NCBI GenBank assembly: GCA_031841125.1
Contig: CM063112.1
Location: 21,478,603-21,542,602, forward strand
DNA from: Acanthococcus lagerstroemiae
Lineage: Eukaryota > Arthropoda > Insecta > Hemiptera > Eriococcidae
DNA length: 64,000 nt
Direction of reading: 5' to 3'
Part shown: in pieces, positions 33,201-44,124 of the stretch
Numbering within the stretch: the first letter of the stretch is position 1
How the letters are laid out: each line of letters starts with the position of its first letter
The notes under the pieces: generated by a model
The model's input: the letters and a program-made list of their open reading frames with translations, nothing else
What the model was told of the DNA's origin: nothing
Databases searched by the model: none
Translations under genes and position numbers: made by a program

Positions 33201-33384
33201 CACGAAAATCCCCTCCTTTTTCTAAAATATGAGTTGGCCGTGTCGTAACGAACGGCGATTTTCAAGGGTTAGGGTTTAGTTTTGTTTTTTTGGGGGGAGG
33301 GACATAAACTTTTTTTCTCTTTTCCTAAATGTGAGGCTGAAAGGTTTCATCAACATTAGAATCGAAAACGGAAACATATCGAAC

Positions 33385-34060
33385 AAAGTATCGAAATAGC
33401 TCTTCGGGCCACTGATTTCGTAAATGCGATTACATTTCTCGCCCCACCCAAATGTGACCATTTTTTCTTCTGGTGAACCAAATTCATTTTGCCGAAAAAA
33501 TCAAACAAGCTAAATATTATTTTTCGAACTCCTGATTCCCAAAATACAATCAGATTTTGGATCCGACCTCGATTTCAGCCCCATAATCCAAATAGAATTT
33601 GGTGAAAAATTGAGTACGGTACTGGAATAAGGGTTTATCGGCTCCGAGAGTTCGAAAATGTAATCAGATTCTTGATCCGACCCGGATATCGGCACGAAAA
33701 TCCATAATTTGGCCCTGTCAGATGTGCTAATTTGACTTGGTCAAAAAAAATGAACTAGGTATGGGAATAAGGCATTCCTGTCCCTGATTTCCATAACTCA
33801 TCAGTTTTCGATCGGACTCCGATTTTGGTGGCAAAATTTAAATTTGACCCTTCTAAATGGACCAGTTTCATTTTGTCTAAATGGAGCGAGGTATGAAGGT
33901 AGTGGCTTTTTGATTCGCTGACATCGAAATTAAATTTTCCATCTGATTTTGATTGGCGCTCCAAAATTCAAGTATGATTCCCCTTGAATGGACTAAATTG
34001 ACTCTCCTAGAGACAATTTGAACGAAATATCAGGATAGGTTTTTTCTGGCTCGCTAACTT
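33385..34060 (-). repeat. Degenerate ~120-136-bp satellite-like array, region 2
   Basis: Five units carry a CAGATTTTGGATCCGACC-like string near 33420, 33548, 33663, 33800 and 33937. A CCATTTGACC/GGTCAAATT-type string and GGTATGGGAATAAGG-type text follow. Identity between units is about 60-70%. An isolated unit lies at 58915-59060. Minus-strand 60-69-codon frames here are read-through. Confidence 0.65.
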
Positions 34061-34224
34061 TGCGGGTTTTTTGAAAATTATACAAGGAGTATTTAGTCCA
34101 GACGGTAATGAGAGCATACGAAATCTCAGAAACAAGAATGTGTAGAAAAAGCGCGTGATCTTTCTCATATTAAGGTTTTAGAGGTCGCTGAATCGATCAC
34201 TAAGTTCTTATTCCCCCGTCCCCT

Positions 34225-34835
34225 CTTCCGTTAAGCTCTACAGTGGGCTGATTTTCAATTATTTGTATTTTATTCCAATTTTAAAGTTATGTATGTCTGA
34301 ATTCGAGTTGCTTGGGTTGCTGAATTCATTTATGGAGTTCTGCTCTCCCTTCCTCTTATGGTTTGGACTCCACAGGGGACCGATCTTCCATTTCCACGTT
34401 TTATTGTGTCCAGTTAAGTTGTCTTTGGGTCACTGAGTTCATTGTTGGAGTTCTTCTTCCCCTTTTCCTTACCTTTGTGTCTCAACAGAAGGCTAATCTT
34501 GAAATTAGGATAGGTAAAGATTAACCCTCTGTGAAGCCCGAAGGGTTAGGGGAAGGAAAGAAAAATTCCAGAAGTGAAATCAGCGGCCGAAGAAACCCTT
34601 ATTCTGACATGAAGAATGTGGAAATTGAGATAATTTATCTTCTTGTGAAGCATAAAAGTCAAGGGAGAAACTCCAAAAATGAACTCAGCGGTTCAAGCAA
34701 CACTTATTCTGACATAAATAATGTGGAAATGGAACAAAATTGGAATAATTGTAAATCAGCCCTCTGCGGAGCACGAAGGAGGAGGGAAGGGGGAAGGATT
34801 CTACGAATAGATTCTACAGTCCAGGGAATCCCAGT
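34225..34835. repeat. Head-to-head ~118-bp tandem repeat
   Basis: Plus-oriented units from about 34520 contain CAGCCCTCTG-GGAGC, AACTCCAAAAATGAACTCAG, TTATTCTGACATAAATAATG and TGGAAATGGAACAAAATTGG. From 34500 back to 34225 the same units read in reverse complement, for example AACTCCATAAATGAATTCAG and GACATACATAACTTTAAAAT. The inversion point is near 34505. The 102-codon plus frame at 34531-34839 is read-through. Confidence 0.8.
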
Positions 34836-34859
34836 TTGAGAAAAGAAAGCTCAAACGGG

Positions 34860-35680
34860 AGGAGGGGGGGTCTCACTTAATAGATACTCGAATTCCAAAA
34901 ATTTTAATTTTAATTTCCACGAGTACTTCAACCCTCTTGAGCGCGTTTGCTCAAACTTGGCAGAAGGTTTTTCTTAAATATAAGCGAGTTGTTTTCATCA
35001 AGAGTAACTAAAAACCACCGTAGTTTTCATCTTTTATTTTGGCGCGAATTATCCAATAGTGATATCGCCGGGGGGGGGGGGTCAAGGCCACAGAACTTGA
35101 TTTTAATGTTAGTTTGGCCGATCGACTGACGAAAAGTTTTAAATGGCCATCATCAGCTTCCTCATAATATGGAGCACCTGTACATGCATCTTGTGACACA
35201 GCTCGCTATTCAGTTCGCGAATTTCGCAACCTATAGGTTATTAATTGTAACACGTTTGGCGCGTGTCGACAGTACACGAAACTGGTTCAGCATTCAGGCG
35301 GCTCGAGAAGAAAGAGAGAATATAATCGCCTAAATGATAGGTTAGGATAAGCGCCGCATAGCACAGATGAAAATACAAACAGCAGCTGCGCCACTTGCGA
35401 CGAGCAGCTCCAGAAACTGGATGCACGATGCAGTTTGGCACGTGCCTTCTTCCTTTCGGTTCTCCAGCCTCCCCTTTTATTACTCACTCATTCTCTTTCA
35501 TCTCGCTCGTGTTCCCGTTTAACATCTGCGCAGGCCGCTAAGTACACTCGTATCTTATCCACGGTTCAACCGGAGAGGTCATTGATACTCGTACAACAAA
35601 AAGGCAGAGTTCATCTAATTTCGCGCCTACGGGCGCTTCCGAAGCAAAAGCCACACCTCCCCCAAGTAGCGTCGGCAGGT
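34860..35680. other. Unique-looking segment with CpG-richer centre
   Basis: Between about 35200 and 35560 the sequence is richer in CG and in CAGCAGCTGCG-type E-box-like strings, followed by a pyrimidine-rich run near 35440-35520. No domain is seen in the 60-97-codon frames on either strand. Confidence 0.3.
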
Positions 35681-35682
35681 TT

Positions 35683-36240
35683 TTAGAGGGGTACAAACAT
35701 TTAAAATTGAAGTCGATAAGGGGGAAAAAGTTCTCTTGTCTCTCAAACGTGAAAGTAACCACGTCGAAAGGTATTTCTAGGAGGGAAGGGGTACAAGAAT
35801 TATAAAAGTTCAAGCCGAAAAGCGAAAACAAAAAAATGTAAAGGGCCTTCGTTTTTCAAAAGTGAAGGTGACAAGCAAGAACTCTTAAAAATCATCTTTA
35901 AAAGTATTTTAAATCTCCAAAAATCTCGAATATCTCGTCTCTGAAACTGGCCTTCTCACTACTTACTGAATGATTTTTCAATCCCCCCTCCATTTTTTGT
36001 TGTAGAAGTGTACAATTAATGCTCAGTACTCCTACACATTTTTAGGGGGATACAATGTACTCCCCCCCCCGTTCCGATGGCACTAGAGGTAAGCAAAAAA
36101 CCTTGCGAATTTTCAAATTGCTCGTGAATATCGTCTCTGAAAACTGTCGATGCACCTTCATCAACTTACTGAATAGTTTTCCAATTGATTTCGATGGGGA
36201 GGAGTATGGGATACCACATCCTCCCTTTCATTTGAATTGG
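35683..36240 (+). repeat. Degenerate ~190-bp tandem repeat
   Basis: TCGTCTCTGAAACTGGCCTT then TTACTGAATGATTTTTCAATC (35935-35985) recurs as TCGTCTCTGAAAACTGTCGA then TTACTGAATAGTTTTCCAATT (36129-36186). An AGGGGGTACAA-like string precedes each unit near 35688, 35785 and 36048. Confidence 0.6.
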
Positions 36241-36249
36241 AACAACTAA

Positions 36250-37262
36250 TTAGTCTCAATAGCTTCATCATTTGCTTTCTTGTAAGGGACCAGGTCAGCG
36301 CTTCATACGTGAGGACTGGTACCGTTGAGCTATTTAGTATTTTAATTTTGAGGACGATATTGAAAATTTCCGCAAAAAATAGATTTTAATGCCCAGAAGT
36401 TGTTCCACCTCTTTTTGATATGCCTCATAATTTCTTTCTTATCTCTTTCTTCAAAGCTGATAATCAGTCCCAGATATTCAATGTCTTTTACCTCCTCTAC
36501 CTCTTGCCCATTGATTATCAGATTTTTACTTTTCCCTCTCCCGATTATTTTTGATTTGTTACCGTTCAGCTTGAGGCCAGCTCTTTTGCATTCCCGTAAT
36601 AGCTCTTCTGCCATTTTCTTCACCTCGTTACTATTTTCTGCAAATAAGATACTGTCGTCTGTGTAACTTAAATTACTTTAAAATTCTCCATTTATTTTTA
36701 GTCTCTTTCTTTTCACTTCAGATTACGAATAAATTCTTCCAGAATGCAGTTGAAGAGGTTTGGCGACAAGGGATCCCTTTGGCGGACCCTCTGCCAATTT
36801 TGAATTCCCTCCCTTTGCTTTTAAGGCTGATTCTTGCACTCGAATTTGCATAGCAATTCTGTACGACTTCAATAAACCCTCTTTCAATTCCTTGGGTTCC
36901 CAGTGTGCTTTCAACATAAATTTATGATCCACTGAATCAAATGCCTTACGAAAGTTGATGCATAGCATTTTAATTTCCACATCATATTAATTTGTTTTTT
37001 CAATAATTTGGTTCACAACGAAAATATTGTCTACAGTTAAGGAGCCTTTTGTGAATCCCGCTTGTTCATTTCCCTGATTTGAATCCAATTGATTATACAT
37101 ACGTCTTTTTAAAACTGCCATAAAAACTTCACAGATGTTCGATCGTATTAGCCTGTAATTTTCACACACGGACTGGCTAAGTGGGAAACCGGGAAATTTC
37201 CCGGTGCGCCTCAGTGCTAATTTGCGCCCCAAATTCGTAAAGGCTAATATATAATCGTTCAT
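36250..37262 (-). pseudogene. RTE-like LINE reverse transcriptase, frameshifted
   Basis: Reading the minus strand from 37262: NYRLI, VFMAVLKRRMYNQLDSNQG, EQAGFTKGSLTVDNIFVVNQ, then FRKAFDSVDHK (usual D--KAFD-V). Next come a PLSPNLFNCILEEFIRN block near 36740, YTDDSILFAEN near 36650 (an ADD-box variant) and KKMAEELLRECKRAGLKLN. After these come GQEVEEVKDIEYLGLIISFE and NNFWALKSIF. At least three frameshifts separate these blocks, and the last ~100 bases (36250-36340) still give TYEALTWSLT-like text. Endonuclease domain and C-terminal finger are missing. Five other RTE-like remnants occur in the window. Confidence 0.88.
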
Positions 37263-37265
37263 AAA

Positions 37266-37724
37266 TCAAATTAATATGAATATATGTAGTACTTGGACGC
37301 GAAAGAATTATAGTATCAATGTGCCTTTGATGCGAAATGCCTTAAAAAAAACCTAAAAGTCCCTGTCACCACTTCTCCTCTGCGAAACGTCCTTTTAGTT
37401 CTCGGATTTTCCGGAGCGCCCTAAAAAGCAAGTCTGTGTATGATTCCACTGTTTTGGACATATTTTTGTAGATAGAATTTTTTTAATACTTTAATCAAGT
37501 GTGGTACTACCTGATCGCCAAGCGAAAAACCTAACGAAAAACCTAACGCTGCCCCGACACGAATTCAGTGATTGACATTTGCAATCTGCAGCCGTTATGT
37601 TGATAGAAATTTCCATACCCCGACACAGAGTCAGTCCGTATGATTTAGCTCTTCATTTTTTGTTAGGTACAAAGTATACAAAATGTTACACTACGTGTCT
37701 CTGTAGGAGACATGAATTTTATTA
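37266..37724. other. Short spacer with shared motifs
   Basis: Two AAAAACCTAACG strings lie near 37530-37548; a similar AAAAACCTAACGAAC occurs at 32320. GTATGATTTAGCTCTTCAT near 37639 and GCAATCTGCAGCC near 37581 recur near 46011 and 46120. No gene is seen. Confidence 0.35.
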
Positions 37725-39725
37725 ACCAATTGACCTGACTGACTGACCTGACTGACCTGACTGACTGACCTGACTGACTGACCGACCTGACTGACTGACT
37801 GACCTGACCTGACTGACTGACCTGACTGACTGACTGACCTGACTGACTGACCTGACTGACTGACTGACTGACTGACCTGACTGACTGACTGACTGACCTG
37901 ACTGACTGACCTGACTGACTGACCTGACTGACTGACCTGACTGACTGACCTGACTGACTGACCTGACTGACTGACCTACCTGACTGACTGACCTACCTGA
38001 CTGACTGATCTGACTGACTGACCTGACTGACTGACCTGACTGACTGACCTGACTGACTGACCTGACTGACTGACCTGACTGACCTGACTGACCTGACTGA
38101 CTGACCTGACTGACTGACCTGACTGACTGACCTGACTGACTGACCTGACTGACTGACCTGACTGACTGACCTGACTGACTGACCTGACTGACTGACCTGA
38201 CTGACTGACCTGACTGACTGACCTGACTGACTGACCTGACTGACTGACCTGACTGACTGACCTGACTGACTGACCTGACTGACTGACCTGACTGACTGAC
38301 CTGACTGACTGACCTGACTGACTGACCTGACTGACTGACCTGACTGACTGACCTGACTGACTGACCTGACTGACTGACCTGACTGACTGACCTGACTGAC
38401 TGACCTGACTGACTGACCTGACTGACTGACCTGACTGACTGACTGACTGACCTGACTGACTGACCTGACTGACTGACCTGACTGACTGACCTGACTGACT
38501 GACCTGACTGACTGACCTGACTGACTGACTGACTGACTGACTGACCTGACTGACTGACCTGACTGACTGACCTGACTGACTGACCTGACTGACTGACCTG
38601 ACTGACTGACCTGACTGACTGACCTGACTGACTGACCTGACTGACTGACCTGACTGACTGACCTGACTGACTGACCTGACTGACTGACCTGACTGACTGA
38701 CCTGACTGACTGACCTGACTGACTGACCTGACTGACTGACCTGACTGACTGACCTGACTGACTGACCTGACTGACTGACCTGACTGACTGACCTGACTGA
38801 CTGACCTGACTGACTGACCTGACTGACTGACTGACTGACTGACTGACTGACTGACTGACTGACCTGACTGACTGACCTGACTGACTGACCTGACTGACTG
38901 ACCTGACTGACTGACCTGACTGACTGACTGACTGACTGACTGACTGACTGACTGACTGACTGACTGACTGACTGACCTGACTGACTGACCTGACTGACTG
39001 ACCTGACTGACTGACCTGACTGACTGACCTGACTGACTGACCTGACTGACTGACCTGACTGACTGACCTGACTGACTGACCTGACTGACTGACCTGACTG
39101 ACTGACTGACTGACTGACTGACCTGACTGACTGACTGACCTGACTGACTGACCTGACTGACTGACCTGACTGACTGACCTGACTGACTGACCTGACTGAC
39201 TGACCTGACTGACTGACCTGACTGACTGACCTGACTGACTGACCTGACTGACTGACCTGACTGACTGACCTGACTGACTGACCTGACTGACTGACCTGAC
39301 TGACTGACCTGACTGACTGACTGACTGACTGACTGACCTGACTGACTGACCTGACTGACCTACCTGACTGACTGACTGACTGACTGACCTGACTGACTGA
39401 CCTGACTGACTGACCTGACTGACTGACCTGACTGACTGACCTGACTGACTGACCTGACTGACTGACCTGACTGACTGACCTGACTGACTGACCTGACTGA
39501 CTGACCTGACTGACTGACCTGACTGACTGACCTGACTGACTGACCTGACTGACTGACCTGACTGACTGACCTGACTGACTGACCTGACTGACTGACCTGA
39601 CTGACTGACCTGACTGACTGACCTGACTGACTGACCTGACTGACCTGACTGACCTGACTGACCTGACTGACCTGACTGACCTGACTGACCTGACTGACCT
39701 GACTGACCTGACTGACCTGACTGAC
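37725..39725 (+). repeat. 2-kb minisatellite with 13-bp unit CTGACTGACCTGA
   Basis: About 150 copies of a 13-bp unit that is itself 4+4+5 (CTGA, CTGA, CCTGA). Local stretches of pure CTGA (17-bp and longer variants near 38830, 38925 and 39105), a few CCTAC substitutions (37976, 37991, 39360) and a CCGAC variant near 37782 break it. From 39640 to 39725 the unit shortens to 9 bp (CTGACCTGA). The minus strand has no stop codon in any frame of the unit, so a 584-codon frame of VSQ and VRS repeats runs through. The plus strand is full of TGA. The frame is a consequence of unit composition, not a gene. Confidence 0.97.
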
Positions 39726-40795
39726 GACATTATTTTTATGACTTTTTCAGCGAGGTTTTGTAATTTTTTCTAATATAACAGGACCTAAAAATAATTTTCC
39801 TTCCACGTTTTGAGAAGGAGTAGATTGATTTTTCATCCTTCTCCCTTCCTCCTTCCTCCGCCTTTTATGGTTTTTATGCTATTGTTTGTGGTTTATGGTA
39901 TAAATCGGTTCAGACTTAGTTTTTGCAGGGTGGGGGAAAGGAATTCGTCTTAGTCTTTTAGTTTGGAACCACCCTCGTTTTACTTCGGACTATGGGTCAT
40001 TCTCCAGAAACTGAGAGTATTCAAGTGGCTTTTTTTGTTAGTTATTTGTTTTTTTCTTCCACCTCCCTCCCCTCTCTCTCCTCACTACCCGATAAGATTT
40101 AGTTAACATGTAGTAAAGAATATTCAACAAGTTTACAAAGCAAGAGCATCAAAATTTTTCGGAGTGAGACGACTTTTCTAAATTCTAGCCCTCACCAAAG
40201 AAAAGTTCTGGTTACGCCCCTGCAAAAAATTGTTTTTTAAAAAATTGAAAATTAAAATTTTTGGTTTAAAATCACCAGGTAAGACTAAATATACCAGAAA
40301 CTAGAATAATGAAACACAAAAGAACCAATGAAGAAAATATCACCAATTAAATTTTAATTTACAAAATTGTCGTAGCATTAAAAAAATTATTATAATATTG
40401 ATACTCCAGTCAAAGTATCGATAAGTATTGAATCCAATCAAGTATCGATACTATTGTACTTTATTGACACCACTATTACATAGCTTCACCACCGTTTGTT
40501 TCTCAGGTTCCACATAGCTGCTTTTTCCCCCGTCTTGAGGACCCCGGTCCACTACTGTCCTCTTCTTGAGACCGCTGTTACCCCTGCCTATTTCTATCTC
40601 AGGCAACGCCATTGGCTCGCCTAGATTATTGAAAAAATTCTTCTGAAGTCTGTTCAAAATGAGTTTTTCAACGAGAATTGAGATGCTAAAATAAAATTTT
40701 CACCGCTAAAAATGAAAAACTTTGTTAAAGCAATGAAAACGCCGTTCTGGCAGCATTGCTTCTGTAACTCAAACCTCTGTACCAAAATTCATGAG
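39726..40795. other. No supportable gene; one orphan MITE end
   Basis: TTCTGGTTACGCCCCTG at 40206-40222 looks like the right end of a hAT MITE, but no matching left end was found. The 68-codon minus frame at 40451-40657 (IEIGRGNSGLKKRTVVDRG) looks protein-like but is unrecognised. Confidence 0.35.
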
Positions 40796-40799
40796 GTTA

Positions 40800-41240
40800 T
40801 CAGTCTTACGACCGGTTTGATGCAGCTCTCCATTTCTTTCTATCTTGTGCAAGTTCTTTCGTTTCGTAATAACACTTACATTTGACATCCTTAATTACCT
40901 GTTGAACTACTGGAATCTTTGCCGACCTACCCAGTTCTTTCCCTCTACTCTCCCTTCTAGCAGCAATGATATTATTTCTGGGTGCCTCATTTTATGCCCT
41001 GTTCATCTCTCTTCTTCAGACAATTTCAGATATCCATTTTACGTCCTACTCTGTTAAGTACTTCCTCATTTCTTACCTTATCCGTTCATTTGATGCTAAC
41101 TATCCGCCTATAGCACCACATCTTAAAAGCTTCGGTCTTTCTCTTTTCTCTGATTTTCCTACGGTCCACGGTTCACATCCATACAAGACTACTAATCAGT
41201 TTGATATCTACCTTTGTTATCTGGACTCGTATGCTTTTTT
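40800..41240 (-). pseudogene. Non-LTR retrotransposon C-terminal fragment (RTE-like)
   Basis: Minus-strand frames combine to LVVLYGCEPWTVGKSEKR, MWCYRRIVSIK-TDKVRNEE, VLNRVGRKMDI and NCLKKRDEQ, the recurrent YGCE-W----(R)--FEMWCYRRML-I-W-D-VTNEEVL-R tail of RTE-like elements. The 3' end gives KDVKCKCYYETKELAQDRKK and a RAASNRS terminus. Stops and frameshifts break it repeatedly. The plus-strand frames at 40845-41268 are antisense shadows. Confidence 0.72.
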
Positions 41241-41282
41241 CTATAGTGACTTTGGCGTCGATCGTTAACCAACTGCCGCTAT

Positions 41283-41553
41283 CAGTGGCGGATCCAGGGG
41301 GGGGGGGCTAAAGGAGCTATAGCCCCCCTCCAAAAAAAAAAATTTCACTCGCTTTTCCACTTATTTTAGCCACCGATGTTTTTAATGACAGTAGCGCTCA
41401 TACAGCACAGTTCGTGAATACATATCGCGTTATCAATGAATCAACATTATCACTTATCAACAATCATGCATTCATGCTTAAAATTTTGTTTGCTCTTTTT
41501 TTCTCCAACATTTAGACCCCTCCCCCCAAAGTGTAATCCTGGATCCGCCACTG
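41283..41553. mobile_element. hAT-type MITE, 271 bp
   Basis: Ends CAGTGGCGGATCCAG and, reversed, the same CAGTGGCGGATCCAG are identical over 15 bases. Flanking 8-mers GCCGCTAT and ACCACTAC match at 5 of 8 positions, so the TSD is decayed although the TIRs are perfect. The centre is non-coding. Confidence 0.85.
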
Positions 41554-42354
41554 ACCACTACAACAACTGTCCAACGTTTGATTTCTGGATAAATTCCATT
41601 TGACTAACATAATACTCGTAAATCCTCCGTTACGCAAAAAACATATCGGAGCACTTTTTGCGTTATTGGAAAATCATCCACCGGCATATCTCGCACCAGT
41701 GGACTAATTTAATCTTGGTAAAAATAATTGGACAGTGTTGCCATATCATGAAGGAACAACTTCGCTGTACGTTTTAAAGCAAAAGCATAGCAATCAAGAT
41801 CGGTACATTGGGCCTTATATTGGGGATCCGGCCCCAATTGAACTCATCGACCTTATGCAATAAAATTAGTTTTTTCCCCATGAAAATGTAATATTATATA
41901 CGAAAAAGTATATTTAGCTTTAGTTTATTATTTTAGCGCCTTCATAGCAAATGGGAAGGGGGGGGAGGTAATTTATTTTCAGATTTCGATTTTGTTAGAC
42001 ACCCTGTGTATGTGTATTGCGAGTTAAATACGTATGGTACGGTACTACTAATTGCGGTACACGTGGCACTAATTCGTTTACAGATTTTTGGTAACTACAA
42101 GTATAAATGTAATTATTGGCCCTTGAATTGGGGGGGGGGTAATTATTTTGATCATTTCTACCCCCTCTTCCCCAGAAAATTTTTATGGGTAAGTATTACC
42201 CGTCTACCCCCCCCCCCCCGAGCGACGCCCATGATTTTTATAAAGATTAACCTTTCACTCTGTTGTTTATGTCCTTTTATTCCCTTTGTATTTATTATTC
42301 TAAGTCTCCTGACCCAAAATCATTCTCCTCTTCCCACCTTACTTCATTTATCCC

Positions 42355-42550
42355 CAGGGGCGGCAACTTCTGTGTAGCGTATGTAGCATACACATGGGAA
42401 GATTTTGCTAAACATGAGATTTTCAACAAAAGAAATAGTACATATACAAGGTGCTAAAGTAAGCGATTAAATTTTCCAATAAATAACTTTTTTTTTCCCC
42501 CTTTTTTTTCTGTTATGCTACACATGGGAAAAATCTAGGTTGCCGCCCTG
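42355..42550. mobile_element. hAT-type MITE, 196 bp, near-perfect TSD
   Basis: The left end CAGGGGCGGCAACTTCTGTG and the right end reversed, CAGGGCGGCAACCTAGA, share CAGGG(G)CGGCAAC. The subterminal GTAGCATACACATGGGAAGA is mirrored by TCCCATGTGTAGCATAAC. Flanks TTTATCCC and CTTATCCC match at 7 of 8 positions. Confidence 0.86.
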
Positions 42551-44115
42551 CTTATCCCAACTGTTCCTAAGTGTTAAGCCTCTTTATATCTCTCTTAAGA
42601 TTTTCTAATCTTCCTACTCCATTTAAGCTTCTTACATTTCAAGTTCCTATTTTAATTGCGCCATTCTTTTTAAAACTTTCCGATAATGATGCTCCCTCAA
42701 GTAGCTCCCTCCCGAACATCTGAATCGGAAGCTTTTCACGTCCGGAAAATTATTTACCTGTTGGAACGCCATCACCAGTAATTAACATCTGGAAAAGCTA
42801 CATTTCCTGGAAAGAGATACTGTTGTAGTTTTTCATTCCTTTCAACAGGGTTTATCTGTCGGAGTTTGCCTTTTCCCAGGTGCTTTTGGTCGCGATTTTA
42901 ACGAACCTCATAGAGAGTCTTTTTTGTTTTATTTTTTACGCTTAAGCCGCCTCACCGCGGCAAGGTATGACCCAAGAGGAGGACCAAAATTCAGCTTCCC
43001 ACCAATTTCTTTATCTTCATGCGTAATTGTACCGAACTATACAGCTCGCGTCGACCAAGCCGGCGACATCCTCCGGTCCTCGGCACGGAAACCGTGAAAT
43101 TCGCCGGCCGCTCTACGCGGCCGTAAAAACAAACAAAGGAAATATGAAGCCGTTTAGATGGCGATGGGCTGCTGTATAGTTCATTTAACCTGTAATAATA
43201 ATATAACAATATCAAAGAGATATATACGCGCGGTCCCAGATAGAGAGAGAGAGAGAAAAAGAGAGACGTTACACCGGAAAGGTACATACAACTAATAAGA
43301 AAATATAACAGGTGCATCCTCATAACGACTGACGTAAGTTAATCTAGCCAGACACGTTCGTTCCAGCAAGACTTTTCTCGGGTACAATAAACGCTTTCAA
43401 TTTTAGTTGTAAGATGGTGCCCAGGCTTTATTCGCGTTCTCCAGACCAGTTTTAGCTTCCGGTTGGTCGCCGCGCCGCGCACGTCTTCGTGTAGCATTTC
43501 GGGGACCACTTCCAGTACCGAACTTCCGCGCCGCCGCTGCCCGCCGAGTCGCCGGTGCCCGGCACCGGGTGCCGGGTGCCGGCGGGTCGTGCATCCAGAA
43601 AAATTCGAATTTTAAATTAAATTAACGTTTTCCCGGCGCGCCCGTTTAACAATGATTAAATTCTGATCGTTTCTAACCTCACTCGGTACAATAACAAGTA
43701 ATCAAAGGTTAACTATTTCATTTCCTTCATTAATAATCGTAATGGCTGGACATCACGAATTAATAATACGTATCTCAACGTTTTTTAGATCTGATAATGA
43801 AAACCTGCTAGTCTAATATCGTTCCGTTTGCTCGCCGTTGGCCCAGCCAAACGGCGATAAATTAATTAAAGCACCGGCATTCGTACATTCGGTGTCCGTC
43901 TTTCACGTGCTCTTCGCATGCAAAGGATTGCGGTTTCGGGATGATGGCTGATGGGGCGACGAAAAACGTGTGACCGATAAGATTTTCTCGAGCACATGAA
44001 GCCGAAATCGAGTTGGTGCGGGCCAAGAGGGCGCATAATATCCACGGTTGCCATTTCTGTGTTTTGGCTGGCCCTCATCCTATTTCCGACCGACACTGAA
44101 CTTGATTCCAGTTCA
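42551..44115. other. Unique-looking segment with a CpG-rich patch
   Basis: Around 43390-43640 there is a dense CG patch with CCCGGCACCGGGTGCCGGG, a self-complementary run. A GA-microsatellite lies at 43245-43266. Frames of 63-110 codons on the minus strand (42991-43323, 43403-43594, 43866-44096) are Arg/Ala-rich or patternless, and I recognise none. Confidence 0.3.
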
Positions 44116-44124
44116 GTTCACAAT

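Noticed and set aside
37635..37660. Shared GTATGATTTAGCTCTTCAT at 37639 and 46011 as an element end
   Set aside because: Only ~20 bases match clearly. Neighbouring matches (GCAATCTGCAGCC) are not in the same order.
37725..39725. CRISPR-like regular array
   Set aside because: Units are contiguous 13-mers without spacers, in a eukaryotic context.
37976..39730. 584-codon minus-strand open frame of VRS/VSQ repeats as a gene
   Set aside because: All three minus-strand frames of CTGACTGACCTGA lack stops, so any array of it is open. The frame shifts phase at each 4- or 9-bp variant without penalty, and there is no non-repetitive coding flank.
39927..40222. hAT MITE between CAGGGTGGGGG (39927) and TTACGCCCCTG (40222)
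   Set aside because: Only CAGGG is shared between the ends, and the flanking 8-mers do not match.
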